Position numbers and translations under genes: made by a program
Notes under the pieces: model-generated
Told to the model about the DNA's origin: nothing
Seen by the model: the letters and a program-made list of their open reading frames with translations, nothing else
The model's database searches: none
Source of the DNA: Dinochytrium kinnereticum
Lineage: Eukaryota; Chytridiomycota; Chytridiomycetes; Chytridiales; Chytridiaceae
Length of the DNA stretch: 49,800 nucleotides
Direction: 5' to 3'
Assembly: GCA_027604005.1 (NCBI GenBank)
Contig: JADGJT010000156.1
Location: forward strand, 1-49,800
In this document: positions 33,325-45,730 of the stretch, piece by piece
How positions within the stretch are numbered: the first letter of the stretch is position 1
How the letters are laid out: each line of letters opens with the position of its first letter

Positions 33325-36300
33325 ATGTCAAACACGGTTCAGGGGTTTGTTGCTGAGTATGTGAGGCAGCTGGTGGCGGATGATCAAAGGCGTGGGACCA
33401 TGATTCAAACTCTAAAGGCTAAGAAGCCCTTTCTAGAGGATGAGTATATGGTTGTGGTAAGCAGCCCCGTTCCTTTGGTGCCTGAAAGTCTGCACTTTGT
33501 TTTTTAATGTTACCTGATACAACTACCTCAATGCTCCGTTGTTAGGCCATGGTGGATATTTCTGGATACAGTTCCTTGGCATCATTATTGGTTTGTAGAG
33601 CGTAACCCTCGTTTTTTGCTTGTTTTTTTTTCGTCAAGCTAACGACCATTTGTGACGGGCATGACGATACTTCCATGTAAAGGAGGAATATTTGGGTAAA
33701 ATGTCATCCGAGGCTATTTCTCGGGCTGTTGGTACTTACATGGGAAAGGTACCTTGTGTATTTAAGGCTTATTATAAAGGCTGGACACTAAGCAGAGTTA
33801 GATTGCCGAAGTCATCTTTCGGTATGGGGGGGACGTTGTTAAGGTATGGTTTGATCTTTTCCAATTCGATAGATGTTCCTGTGGTTATTTTGCTACTTGT
33901 TCCTTTCACATGAAAACAAAATTTCCTGAACGTTTTCTTTCCGTTCTCGAGTTACTAAAGACGTTCTTCTAACCCTTTGAATTTCAGTTTCTGGGTAAGG
34001 TTGATTCGGAACCTCCGGCTACTTCGCACTAAGCTAATAACACAACTTTGCCATCCCAAATAATCCCAAATAGGAGATGCGATGCTGGTCACGTTCTCTG
34101 CTCAAAACATGATAGAGGATAACGACGCTATTTCCCGCCGCGCAATATCCTGCTGTCTTGAAATCCTGGATAGATACCCAAACCATAACTTTAACCTAGA
34201 TGCATGGTCTCAGATCCTTAAAGTAGCTCAAACCACTATGACGGAAGACACACATGAGTACGATAGTGTGACTTCAATATCAAACTACGGGCCGAATAGT
34301 GGGACTTTATTGGCCCTTCTAAAAAAGTGCAATCTTACACTTCATATTGCTATCACAAGGGGAATAATTAGGAGAGTCATCGTTGGGATACCTGGTTTGC
34401 GTTTGGACTATTTTGTTCATGGGGTATGTTTAGCGGATCTTGGAGATATCCTAGATACGACGAAATCAGGTTTGTTTGTGTCCTCAATAATAATTTTCTT
34501 TTCTTATATACTTGCATGTTGTGGTAGAGGCCTCACTGTTTTTCGAGCTAATTTTATCAAAATTAAGGGGAACTCGGCATCAGTCTTGATCTGATTGAAT
34601 TTATGAAGGGCGCAGAACTATATAGCCACACTATGACCCGGAACTTTGCCGTTTTCAAGAAAAACATACCCCAGAACACCTCCGAAGACCAAACATATGA
34701 CCATCACCCATCTCAGAATCAAAGAGAAGCCCGCGCACGCCTACCCATTAACCCTCCAGTAATGTCTTCAGACCACTCTAAACTACCTATAAAAACCTAT
34801 GAAACTTCGCCTTCCTCTATCCCAGCAGTATCCCTCCCCAGCCTCCAATTCTACACAATCTCAGAAAGAGATGCAAGCATCCTTAAGAGTTTTGTCAATC
34901 GGTCCATTCTATGGCGCCTTAACGAGATATTCATTCAACCAAAGCGGAACGATGAGATGATTGAGACACGGCGAATGTCTTTGAAAGGTTGCGCTATAGC
35001 TTCAAAGGCTCGGGATAGAGGGAACACTTCGGGAAAGATGGAGGTGCTCGCGAGGACAGAGTATCGAACCGTTAGCGTGCTTTTTGTGAAGATTCATTCA
35101 GCGTTTGACCCGGATAGGGCTCAGTCCCTTTTGGCTGGACTTTTGAGCAACCTCGAGGAATTCGATGGGGTCTTTCAGCAATACTGTGGTAATTGAACTT
35201 GTTTCTAATTACATCAAATCCTTTTAATAAGGCTTAATATTGATTTAGTTGATGATAAGGGCCAAAGCATGCTGGCGTGCTTCGGACTTCCGGTGAGCTA
35301 AAAAAAAAAATCAGCAGCCAGTGAGCATTTATCACTAACTCCTCGAAGCCATTCGCACATGAACAGTCGGGTCTATTTGCAGTGAAAGCAGCTACGTTGT
35401 TTGCGAAAAGCCTCACCGACGATGAGCTTTATACCCTCTCTATCTCAATCACAACGGGTGACATACTTTTTGGAACAGTTGGAACGGAAAATAGACGAGA
35501 TGCAGCTCTTTTAGGTGATGTGGTCAATGTTGCTGCCAGGCTTTTAGGGGTGGGTGGTCGAGGAGATATCGTCGTTGATGAAAAAACTAAAAATATCATC
35601 TCGGATATTTTTGAGATTGATGATCTTGGGTTTTTCACCGTAAGTTAGGACTTTGTGAATATATTTTTATCTTTGAACTCGCTATAGTGTTTTTATTTGT
35701 TGTTTTTGGAGTGGTTTTATTGAACGCCTAAGTTCAATTGTTTTACTCGTTACTTTTCTAACAATTAAACTTTTGCGATGGATCAGCTTAAAGGCAAAAC
35801 CGGCCCAGTTCATGTATGGAGGATAAGCTCTTTTGATCCTTTGATAGATCAGAAGGAAGTCATATCCGACTCCTTATGGGTTCAGAATAAGATAGAGAGA
35901 GATACCCTAGACAAAGTCAGCGCTACGTGGCTGGAAGGTGGAAAAGAGAAATCTATCTTTCTTATCGAAGGAGAGAGTGGAATGGGAAAGTCGACTTTGC
36001 TTACCTTCTTGCAAAAAACTTTAAGGAGTCGGATGGTTGGGATATGGTGTGTAATGAGAGAACTTTCCCCAAATCTATCAGTTTGTCGTGACTTCTCACC
36101 ATTCTTCATTTCTCTCCTTTAGCATTTCACATGGAAGTGAGGTCGATAATCTAAAGTAAGCATATGAAATTCTACTTTTCAGAGGAACGAAACAAAAACT
36201 GATGACTCGACTATAAAGCTCCTACCTTGCTATCCGCGAGATCTTCCTCCAACTCCTTCAAATTAAGTATTCTCATACCCAGAAGCCCAAAAGCAGCCTC

Positions 36301-39300
36301 ACACTTTCCTCAGCTACCACTAGTCGAAAATCCATCGCAGATTCAGCAGTTCCTCTTTTGAACCGCTTGGACCTTGAGAGAACGCTTGTGGAAGCTAAAG
36401 AAGATCCAAGGTTCGCCGAGCTACTTTTGGAGTTGATTACGGGGGAAAGCGTCCTATCTTGCGCTTCTGATGCGGGGGTGATTGGGAAGGGGCTGCCTCC
36501 GGGGTTGGCTATTGGTGGTGGGAGGAGAAGTATCTTGAAAACAGTGTTGGTGAAAGTTGTTTCGGATCTGTGTAGGAAGCATAGAGTCGCCATCCTGCTG
36601 GATGACTGTCAAGTTCGTGCTATTTTCTTTATTACCTCTATGTATGGACGAGAGTTGATTTATCGTTAATCGTTCAATACTACCTTTATTCCCCAAAATG
36701 GCTCAAAGTGGATTGATGCGGCTTCCTTGGAGATATTTAACATTCTGGCGGAAGAGCATCCAAGTGTCAGTTGTAACATCCTCAGTTTTGGCTGACTAAC
36801 CTTAACTCATATATTGCAGACCTTCATGGCTTTATTTTCTCGGCCTGTCAAAAATGTCGATAGCGGAAACCATCTTCACAAATTCCTTACATGCCCAACA
36901 ACACATCACATGCCCCTCGCTGGAATGAGCAAAGGCGATTTGGAGGCCCTTTTGGTAAGTGTTTTGTAATTTCGTACACAATATTGATGAAATCAATGCA
37001 GGTAAGGTCCCTCGGGGCGGTTTCTATCAATCCCATGCTACTTGAACGTGAGTTGTCATCACTTTCGTCAGAAATTGATAGTGTTTTTTTCCCCAGAGAT
37101 TTACAATCACTCCAGTGGCAACCTTCTCCAAACCGACTCCCTCATCCGATATCTCACAGAACGTTCCCATGACGTCGTATACATAGCAAAAAACGGAGAG
37201 CTGCATTGGCGTAGCCCAGACGTGCTAAACAGAACACTTGCTCGGTCTGTTGAAATGGTCGTCATGGCTCAATTCGACCGGTAAGATGACAATGCAATCA
37301 AGATAAGGCATCTTACCTCTGGTTTCTCTGCGTGAGAAAAGTCTTCACCCAGAATTTCAGAATGTTCTTCGACATGCGTCCATTTTGGGCCAGTATTTTG
37401 GGCTTTTTGAGCTCAATGTTTTGATGGGAGGAGGCGTTGAATCTCGTATTGATAATCTTCGTACAGTAATCGATAGCAATGACCAGTTTGGATTCCTCAA
37501 AAAATTTGGTCCAGATGGCGAATGTGACGGAAATGGAGGTAAGCGTGCCGCCCCCTCCCTTTTTTCCCTTTTTTTAAAATAGCTTTGCAGAATATTATTT
37601 CCGCCATATTACAATCATGAATGCGATATACCAGAGCGTTGCGTTCAGTGAACGTGAGGATCTTCATTTGCAGGTTGCGAGGTATTTTGATGATCTTATC
37701 CAGACCAATCCGGGGAGGAAAAATCAAATTCTTCCGACAGTGTGTTATCACTACTGGAGGACTCGATGCTCTTCTAAGATTATTGAGAGGGTTTGTGAGA
37801 TGGGGTATGTTTGCCCGTCCTAACATTTCCTTCACTTCGAGACATCTTCTCTAAGCTCCATTCCTTATTTTGTGCTAGTGTCGAATCTTTTCAAAATGGA
37901 TTGCTCAACGAGGCCTCCAAAACTTTAGAGAGTGTCAATAACTATATTGATGAACATCGATCTTCACTTCAGTCTTCTTTGACAAAAGACGAGCTTTACC
38001 TTATGGAGCCTATTTATCAATGCAGGATACTAGCATTTCAAGCATCTGCGAAGGCAAGCATGAAGAATTTCCAGGGAAGCAAGGACCTTGCTCTGAGATG
38101 TCTGGACTTAGCCGATATTAAGTGGCCAACCACCCCCAAGGCCACGGTAAATGCTATAATTAAGGCGCTCGGTCGATGCATCAAGTATTGGAGGCTTTCA
38201 AAGCATGGGCACAAGAACATTAAAGTGACGAAGAACTCGCCAAAGGAGATCCAACCGCTTTGGTCGCCAATTTATCGAGCGATTCTGAAGACATTACAAA
38301 TATCGGGAGGATATGGAGGACTGGCAAAGGAGCACATACTTCTGGTTATCGTTTGGAGCTTTACTCATTCGATTGCAACTTGCGAGACAGAGCTAACGTA
38401 CTTGTATGAAATGGTTGCTTTTGCTAGTTACGTTATGGCTCAGCAGGCGAGCATTCCAGGACTTTTCTTGGCAAAAATGCTTGCGCGTCGATGCGAATCA
38501 ATCAAGACGCGTTGCTCTCCATCGGATGTCCGTGCGGTTATTTATCTTTTCCCTGGCCTCCTCTATACATTATTTGGGAGAACACGGGACGCAGTTGCAA
38601 TGGTCGGCGTTACCGAGGAGTATTGGACGGAGAGAAGAGTGAAGTTTGAGGTTTATAAAACTTACGTGAGCTTTGGTGTTTTTTCCATATACTTCGGAGA
38701 CTTGTTAGCACTAAAGCATCGCTTGACGGATGAACTATTGACGGACATGAGGAATACAGACATGTCTTGGTTTTGCGCGACAGTAGCCGTCGCTCAGCAT
38801 CCATGCTTTCTGCGGAACGACTTCGAAGCTTTCCAACATTATCGAGAGATTTATCAGCTCTACGGTGGCGTCATTCCATTAGCCGTTAAAATACGCATGG
38901 GAAGTAGCGTTATGCTAAGTGATCTTATGGCGCTTATAATGGGGGGATGCTCTGCCGAAACTGTTGTCTGTGCCGCGCAAGAAACCATGCGAGAGGCAAT
39001 GGACGTGACCATTACATCAAACCATCACCTTGCCTTCTTCCTCGCCCTAACCGTTTGCGTTGCCTGCACATCCGCCTGCTGCAACAAGCAAGCTCTCGCA
39101 AGTGGACCGATCGACTCAAATGGGCTGACCAGATCAATGGTGTCATGCATAAATGAGTGCTGCAAGCGGCTTAGGTCTCTTGCAAAGTTTTCCTTCTCTG
39201 GATATTTCTCCGTTGTTATGCTTTCGACCGCCAAGTACCATCTTCTGGGGAAGGCCTCTAATTGTGTCAAGATTGTTAGGCGATTTATGAAGCACAAGGA

Positions 39301-39496
39301 GTATCAGGGAAAGCTTAATATGAGCGGAGACCTTTGCTTTGTCGGGGCCTTCTGCTGTGCCATAATCTCTCTCTCTTCGCATGAAGCGGGGGAAGTTCGT
39401 GGGAACTTCAACCGCGCATTGCAAATGTTTGGTGAAATGGGGGCAGATCTGATGCAAAAATGGGTTCGCAAAGAGATCCGATTTAAAGAAAAATAA
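33325..39496 (+). CDS. Soluble (ADCY10-type) adenylyl cyclase, copy 1
   Basis: Nineteen exons: 33325-33456, 33546-33590, 33683-33748, 33802-33843, 33988-33994, 34074-34469, 34568-35188, 35249-35292, 35349-35639, 35787-36046, 36123-36155, 36219-36612, 36709-36765, 36820-36954, 37002-37047, 37097-37280, 37342-37538, 37591-37804 and 37879-39496. The total is 1593 residues, close to human ADCY10. The C1 cyclase domain has metal-binding Asp48 (VDISGY) and Asp99 (KFLGDAM) with Lys95. C2 (about 395-548) has FGTVGTENRRDAALLGDVVNVAAR split here only in description; Asn511 and Arg515 are the transition-state residues. A STAND-type ATPase P-loop GESGMGKS lies at 610-617, followed by a long helical TPR-like region. 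It should make cAMP (cGMP not excluded) without a membrane anchor. The position that usually dictates base choice in C2 is Ala, unlike Thr in human. Confidence 0.9.
33988..33994 (+). other. 7-nt micro-exon in adenylyl cyclase copy 1
   Basis: The bases tttctgg, flanked by cag and gtaag, encode Phe-Leu plus the first base of Gly in KFLGD. Without this exon the protein would lose frame and the active-site motif. The paralog has the same residues in one exon with the preceding Lys. Confidence 0.75.
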
Positions 39497-39818
39497 ACCT
39501 CCTCTTATGCATGCTATGCTCGATAGGCTTGTTCCTTACGGGTGGTTTGCGCTTAAGGTATTGTTACAATGGGGGTTTTCGTCTAGAGCAACAAATAGGT
39601 GCTTCGTCTGATCTGATCCATTAGTATAATAGACCGCACAGAATAGTAAGGTACATCACAGTGTAATCATTAGCCTTTAATAGCGGTAATTGCAATCTCT
39701 AGTTGGGATCGCCTTTGAAAATCAGTAAACACGAAGATTTGCAGGGAGCAACGGCCTCCAATGCCAAAGATTATTCATAATGGCATTTTACTAAGCTTTC
39801 CGAGGCTGATGACGGAGG
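39497..39818. other. Intergenic region between cyclase paralogs
   Basis: A spacer of 322 bp between the stop of copy 1 and the ATG of copy 2 on the same strand. No clear TATA box or ORF is visible. Confidence 0.5.
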
Positions 39819-42800
39819 ATGGCAGATATACAAAGCTTTACGGCAGAATACGTGCGGAAGACGGTCTCGAATGAGAGCACTCGGGAGAAGGTCAGAGAAG
39901 CTCTGTCGCAGGGACTTCCGTTCTGTGAGGTTGAGCAGATGATTGTGGTGCGTGCCAATCCTAAGATCGAAAAGTCATATCGATACCTGCTAGCTTACTG
40001 TTTCGGCCACCCATCTTATCCAAAACAGGCGATGATTGATATTTCAGGATATAGTGCCCTTGCATCACTCCTTGTATGTTTCCATTTTCATGCCGATAAT
40101 TCCTAAGCAAACTATGCAGGAAGGGACATTAGGAAAGATGTCATCTGAAATTATAACTCAAACGGTTGGGACTTATATGGCAAAGGTAAGATTTTTATGG
40201 AGGGCAAATATTGATTTGGAATAGGTATCAGATATCATCTTTCAATATCAAGGCGATATCGTCAAGTTTTTGGGTTAGTAATTGTTATGCGCTGCTCGTA
40301 ATCATTATTTCAGGCGATGCTGTGCTGGTTACATTTTCCGCTGTTGATAAGAACGAGGATCAAGACTCAATCAGGCGTCGTGCAGCAATATGTTGTCTCG
40401 AGATTCTCGTGAAATGCCCAACCCAACAGATCGACCTTGAGAGTTGGTCGCAGATGTTGAAGGCGACTCAACCTGGTCTTTCAGGCACCGCAAGAGAATA
40501 CGATAGCGGCTTGATCGCAAAGGATGAAAGTGTTTTGCAAAAAACGTATCAGCTTTCATTACATATTGCTCTGGCTGAGGGATTAGGATCGCGTGTTATC
40601 ATAGGCATTCTTTCCGAAAGACTGGATTATTTGATATATTCGGATAGCTTACAGCATTTAGGAGATTTGCTAGATGGAACGAAATCGGGTACGCTTCGAG
40701 GGCTCATTTGTTCCTTTTTTTAATGCGGAATATTCTCAGGGGAAATCGGTTTGCCGATGAGTTTAGCGTTTGATTTGGGCATTGAATTCCAACCTGAGCA
40801 AGCAAGCCGAGGCTTTATTGTCCTTATGGGCAAAGCTTTGCAGAATACATTAGATGTGCTCTACCTTCATAATCCTGCACACATTCAACCATCTCTGAAG
40901 AAAAGTTTCAGTAAGATACTTTCTCCGCTCCTTTTCTGTAGGCTAATTAGTTTCAGCGAAGTCTGACATCGACATCAACGGCTGTATTTACCTATCCGAT
41001 GAAGTCCGAAGCATGTTACGTCTATTCGTTAATAAGTCGATTCTATGGCGCCTTAATGATCCCATCTTATCGATCAAGCAGACGGATGCGGGGGATCTAA
41101 GTAGGAAGGCAACTCGGAGGGATTCCTCACGTAAACCTCGAACTGGTGAAAAAACATTAAAAATAACGGGAGTGAGATCTGAGTATCGCACTATCAGCAT
41201 TCTGTTTATAAAGATAAACGATTCCTTTGACGCTGTCGTTGCACAAAGCCTGATAAAGCTTTTACTGGAAAAGTTGAGCGCTTTTGATGGTGTTTTTCAG
41301 CAATATTCAGGTAAGTTCACAGTTGAAATTGTAGTATTGTGTGCTTTTTCGTTTGAAACTCTAACTCCCTTAATTAAGTTGATGACAAAGGACAGAGCAT
41401 GCTGGCGTGCTTTGGCCTTCCGGTAAGCAAATGCGATATGTTAATATTTACGCCCAATAGCCATTCATTCACGAAAAATGTGCGTTATTTGCAATTAAAG
41501 CCGCAGCGGGATTTTTATCTAGCCTAAGCCCAGATATGCTGTCCAAAATTTCTGTTTCTATAACAACGGGGGAAATATTATTTGGGACTGTAGGGACGGA
41601 GAATCGCCGTGATGCAGCTGTTCTTGGTATGTGAAACTTCAAACTATGCTCTTTCCTAACATTCCCTTGTATTGAATTCATTACACATAGGTGACATGGT
41701 TAACGTAGCAGCTCGGCTACTATCTCTCCAAAAAAATGGCATGATTGTAATGGACGAGCACACAAAGGGCCTCATCTCGGGTGCATTCGTCACAATAGAC
41801 ATGGGATTTGTTAAGGTACTGCAATATATGGTAGCGCTAATCTGGCTAATACATTATAATCAGCTGAAAGGGAAAAGCCAGCCATTTCATCTATGGGGAA
41901 TTTCATCTTTTTCTCACATGGTTAGGAGAAAAACCATATTCCGTGACTTTTTGATACAAAACCGAGGAGAGAGAGAGCGCCTTGAGCAGGGGGTAGCATC
42001 TTGGCTTAACAGTCGTCCGGAGAAATCCATTTTTGTTGTAGAGGGAGAAAGCGGCATGGGAAAATCCAATTTACTATCGTTCCTTATAAGAACTTTAATG
42101 TCAAATTCTGTGGAGCCTTGGTACAAAAATGCTTGATCTTTTAGTTTTTCTACCTATCAACCATAAGGGATATATACTAACATGGTGATATTTTTATTAT
42201 CTATTCTGTGTGATATTATCACGAAAACCAAAGTATTGCTCATGGGAGTGAGGTGGAGCAGTACAAGTAAGACTCACTATTTGCACCAAAAAAGAATTAT
42301 CCTTCTTATACAAATAATTTTAGCCCATATTTTGCGGTTCGGGAAATCCTTTTCCAGTTATTTCGACTCTCTGCCGGCCCCTTGAAAAAGAGCGTGGTGT
42401 CTCTGACATCATTAGTAACTTTGGGAAGGGATTCGTCAATGGGAGCTGAAAAGGCGCCATTCGAGATAAAGGACGTTCGGCAGATATTAATGGATTGCCA
42501 CGAAAACCCAGCTTATGCGGGTGCAATATTTTCTATTATAACCGGTGAAACTTCTGCTGGTACTGACAGTTTCCCAAAAGGAATGGATGCTGAGGGTAGG
42601 AAGACTATATTGAAGTCGATTATTGTTCACGTCCTTGCTTTTTTGTCGTCAAGGCAAAAGGCAGCTCTTCTCCTTGATGATGCACAGGTAGGTTTCACAG
42701 AACTTTTCTTTTGTCTCTGACGTTTGATCTCAGTGGATAGACACGACATCTTTAGAAATATTTTATTCTCTTGCTGATGAGCACCCCACGGTAGGATTAT

Positions 42801-45648
42801 TTCTTATCCGATTGAAACTGACAGAGTAGACCTTTATGGGCGTATTTTCCAGGTTGATTAAACCGCTGGATGCATCCCATGTGCTGCATAAGCTCGCGGC
42901 ATCTCCTGTTATTGAGCACCTGCCACTTTCTGGCCTAGGGCGGGAAGATTTAGGGAAGATGCTGGTAGGTGTCCTGCTATTCAAGCCCCCTTCTTTTTTT
43001 TCTTTTCTTTTTCTTGAAAAAAAACGTATTTTATTCTATCTTCGTCCTCAGGCAACGATAAGAAATTAACATTTTAATCCTTATGTAGGTTGAGTCACTT
43101 GGCGCTGTATCAGTTCATGAGCCATTGCTCAACGGTATTTTTTGTTTTTATGAAGAAAACTATCTTATAATTACAACGCAGATATTCATCAGCAAACTCG
43201 CGGAAACCTGTTACAGACAGACGCGCTCATTCGCTTCTTGATGGATCATTCATCTGAGTACATAATCATCACAGCTGCTGGCGAAGTTCAAAGCCGTCAA
43301 CCAAAAGAGCTTGCTAATTTCTTGTCGAAGTCCGTCGAGACCGTAATTATAGCACAATTTGATCGGTATAAAGACTTGAAAATTGGTGTTTTAATTTCGT
43401 TAGGCTTCATCCTGACTTTCAACACATTCTACGGCTTGCGAGCGTTCTTGGACAATACTTTAGTATTAGCGAACTCAACTTACTGTTAAGCGGCGAAAAT
43501 CTTTCCGCTGATGATATATGGGCCATCATAACTAAAAATGATCAATTTGAGTTTCTTAAAGTTTTTAAAGATCTCTCGGGATCTGAGGAAGCTGCTAGTT
43601 TTTCTGGAGAAATATTTTTTCGCCACATTAGCATCATGAATGCTATCTATGCTAGTATTGCCTTTAGTGAAAGGGAAGCTTTGCATCTAAAAATGGCAAC
43701 CCATTATGAGGGAATTATAGCATCGATCCCAGGAAGGAAAACTCAGCTTCTTCCAGTCGTCTGTTACCACTACGCTCGGACTGGAAAGGCCTCCAAAATG
43801 TTGGAGAGGAATTCAGAGCTTGGGTTTGTTATCTTTCCCCTTCAGTTCTGTCCTTCTAGATTCTTATAAATTTGGCTGTTGGGCCCTAACTTTTATAATT
43901 AATTGCATTTCAGGTTCGAATTGGCAACAAGCTGCCTTTTCCCCGAGGCTCTTAAGGCATTGGTCAGCGTGAATGAGTACCTGGCGAATAACCGCGAAGA
44001 CCTTCAACAGACTCTTGAAACTGAAGCAAGATACCTTCTAGAGCCTTGGTTTCAGTCTAAGCTTTATGCATTCCTATCGATGAGCTACGCAATGTCCCGA
44101 CGCTTTGCTGATGGAAGAGATATGGCTATTAACTGTCTTAAAATTGCTGGATTTACGTGGCCGATAGAACCGAAAGCTATCAAGAAGGAGACTATGAGAG
44201 CCGTTGGAACGTTTATAAGATACTGGTTCAAATCGAAAAGGGGTCGAAAAGACATACCTGTAACCAAAAAATCTCCCAAGGCTATTCAAGGGAGTTGGTT
44301 TCTTCTGGTCAAAGTATCATTGAAGTCGTTACTTCAGGGCCTTCTTTATGGGGCCGTCGAAAAACAGTATGCTTTTTTGGTACTTTCATGGAATTTATCG
44401 CAAGCTATCGTTTCCTGCGATTCTGATCCTAGCTACTGGTTCAATATTATGGTGTGGTCAGCCTATACTATAGCTCAGAGTGGCGAACCCATCCCCCTAC
44501 TTCTTTCCAAATGGGCAATTCAGGAGAGCTCGCACATCAAGAGTCGTGGTGACGGTAGCTGTAGGGCAGCCCTTCATCTATATGGAGGCCTTGTAAAACT
44601 TTATTATTTAAACATCAATGAGGCTATAGAGGATGTTAAGAATTTTGAAGAATACTGGCAAGAGCGAAGGTGATTTAATCTTGATTACTTTCCTTTCTCT
44701 TTCATACTTATTTCTGATGTGAGAGCCTAGTATTGGAACTCCCTCGCCTATTTTTGCGTACTGGCTATTTCCCCATTAAATTAACCCTCGCCATTCTCTT
44801 GTGTCAACAAAAGGGTCAAAGTAGAGTATGTCAAAATCTTTACCGCAGCGGGTCCTTATTCGTTTTATACTGGGAGCCTTAAGAGGAATACCCTAAGACT
44901 AACTGACGATTGGATAGCGGAGATGAGGAAAGTTGATGGGATGATGCTGGCAGGCGCTGTCGGCCCCGTTCAAGCAGAATGCTTTTGGAACGGAAACGTT
45001 ACAGCTTTTGAGAAATACCACAAGATCGAACTAGAGTATGCTGAAAAGGTCCCAGAATCTGTTCTTCTCCGAATCGGTAATCTTCGCAAGGGAAACGTTC
45101 TGATCCGTAAGATGCTGTACGATGAACCTGCCGGATCTATCTTTAGCGCTGCGAAAGACGTGATTGATTCACTACTTACCTTATCCATTACTATCCATCA
45201 TCATGCTACATTCATGTACTGTTTTTTGGCCAGTATCGCTTTTACTGCAGTGGACTACACCAGTCCAACAATCAGCAAGGAGGCCCTTAAGCTTGCAAGC
45301 ACGTCTCTGGAGACAATTAGGAAAAGGTTAAGCCGGATCAGAAAGTATTCTTGCAATGCAATGCTGTCAGAAGCCATTTGCATAGTGATTCATTGTCACA
45401 TACTAGGTGTCAAACACAAAAGTGTTTTGCCCATCAGGCGTCTTTTGAAGTCTAAGGTTATAAAGGGGAGGATTCAAATGGGGGATCAGCTCTGCATGAT
45501 TGGGGCGATGGGATGCGCGTTGATTGGATTGTCGTCATCTGATGCCACGGAAAGTCGCCTTAACATTACGCGAGCTCAAACCATGTTCCATGAGATGGAA
45601 GCGCCGACACTAGAGCGATGGGTGGCAGGGCAGTTGCGGTTCAGATAG
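39819..45648 (+). CDS. Soluble (ADCY10-type) adenylyl cyclase, copy 2
   Basis: Twenty exons: 39819-39947, 40029-40073, 40120-40185, 40225-40273, 40314-40688, 40740-40910, 40957-41310, 41379-41422, 41461-41626, 41691-41815, 41864-42120, 42234-42266, 42324-42687, 42734-42790, 42830-42964, 43089-43134, 43182-43365, 43404-43823, 43914-44669 and 44814-45648. The total is 1536 residues. C1 keeps Asp47 (IDISGY), Lys94 and Asp98 (KFLGDAV); C2 keeps Asn471 and Arg475 (GDMVNVAAR); the P-loop GESGMGKS is at 569-576; a long helical TPR-like C-terminus follows. It aligns with copy 1 over the whole length, and most introns are at identical positions and phases, so it is a tandem duplicate. Copy 2 lacks most of the linker between C1 and C2 seen in copy 1. 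Both copies look catalytically competent. Confidence 0.9.
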
Positions 45649-45730
45649 CACTGTAATTTTTTGTAGTTTTTTTCTCAGACGGGCTGTATAATGCTGATAA
45701 TGTGCATTTTTGTGTAGTGCTGATATACTC

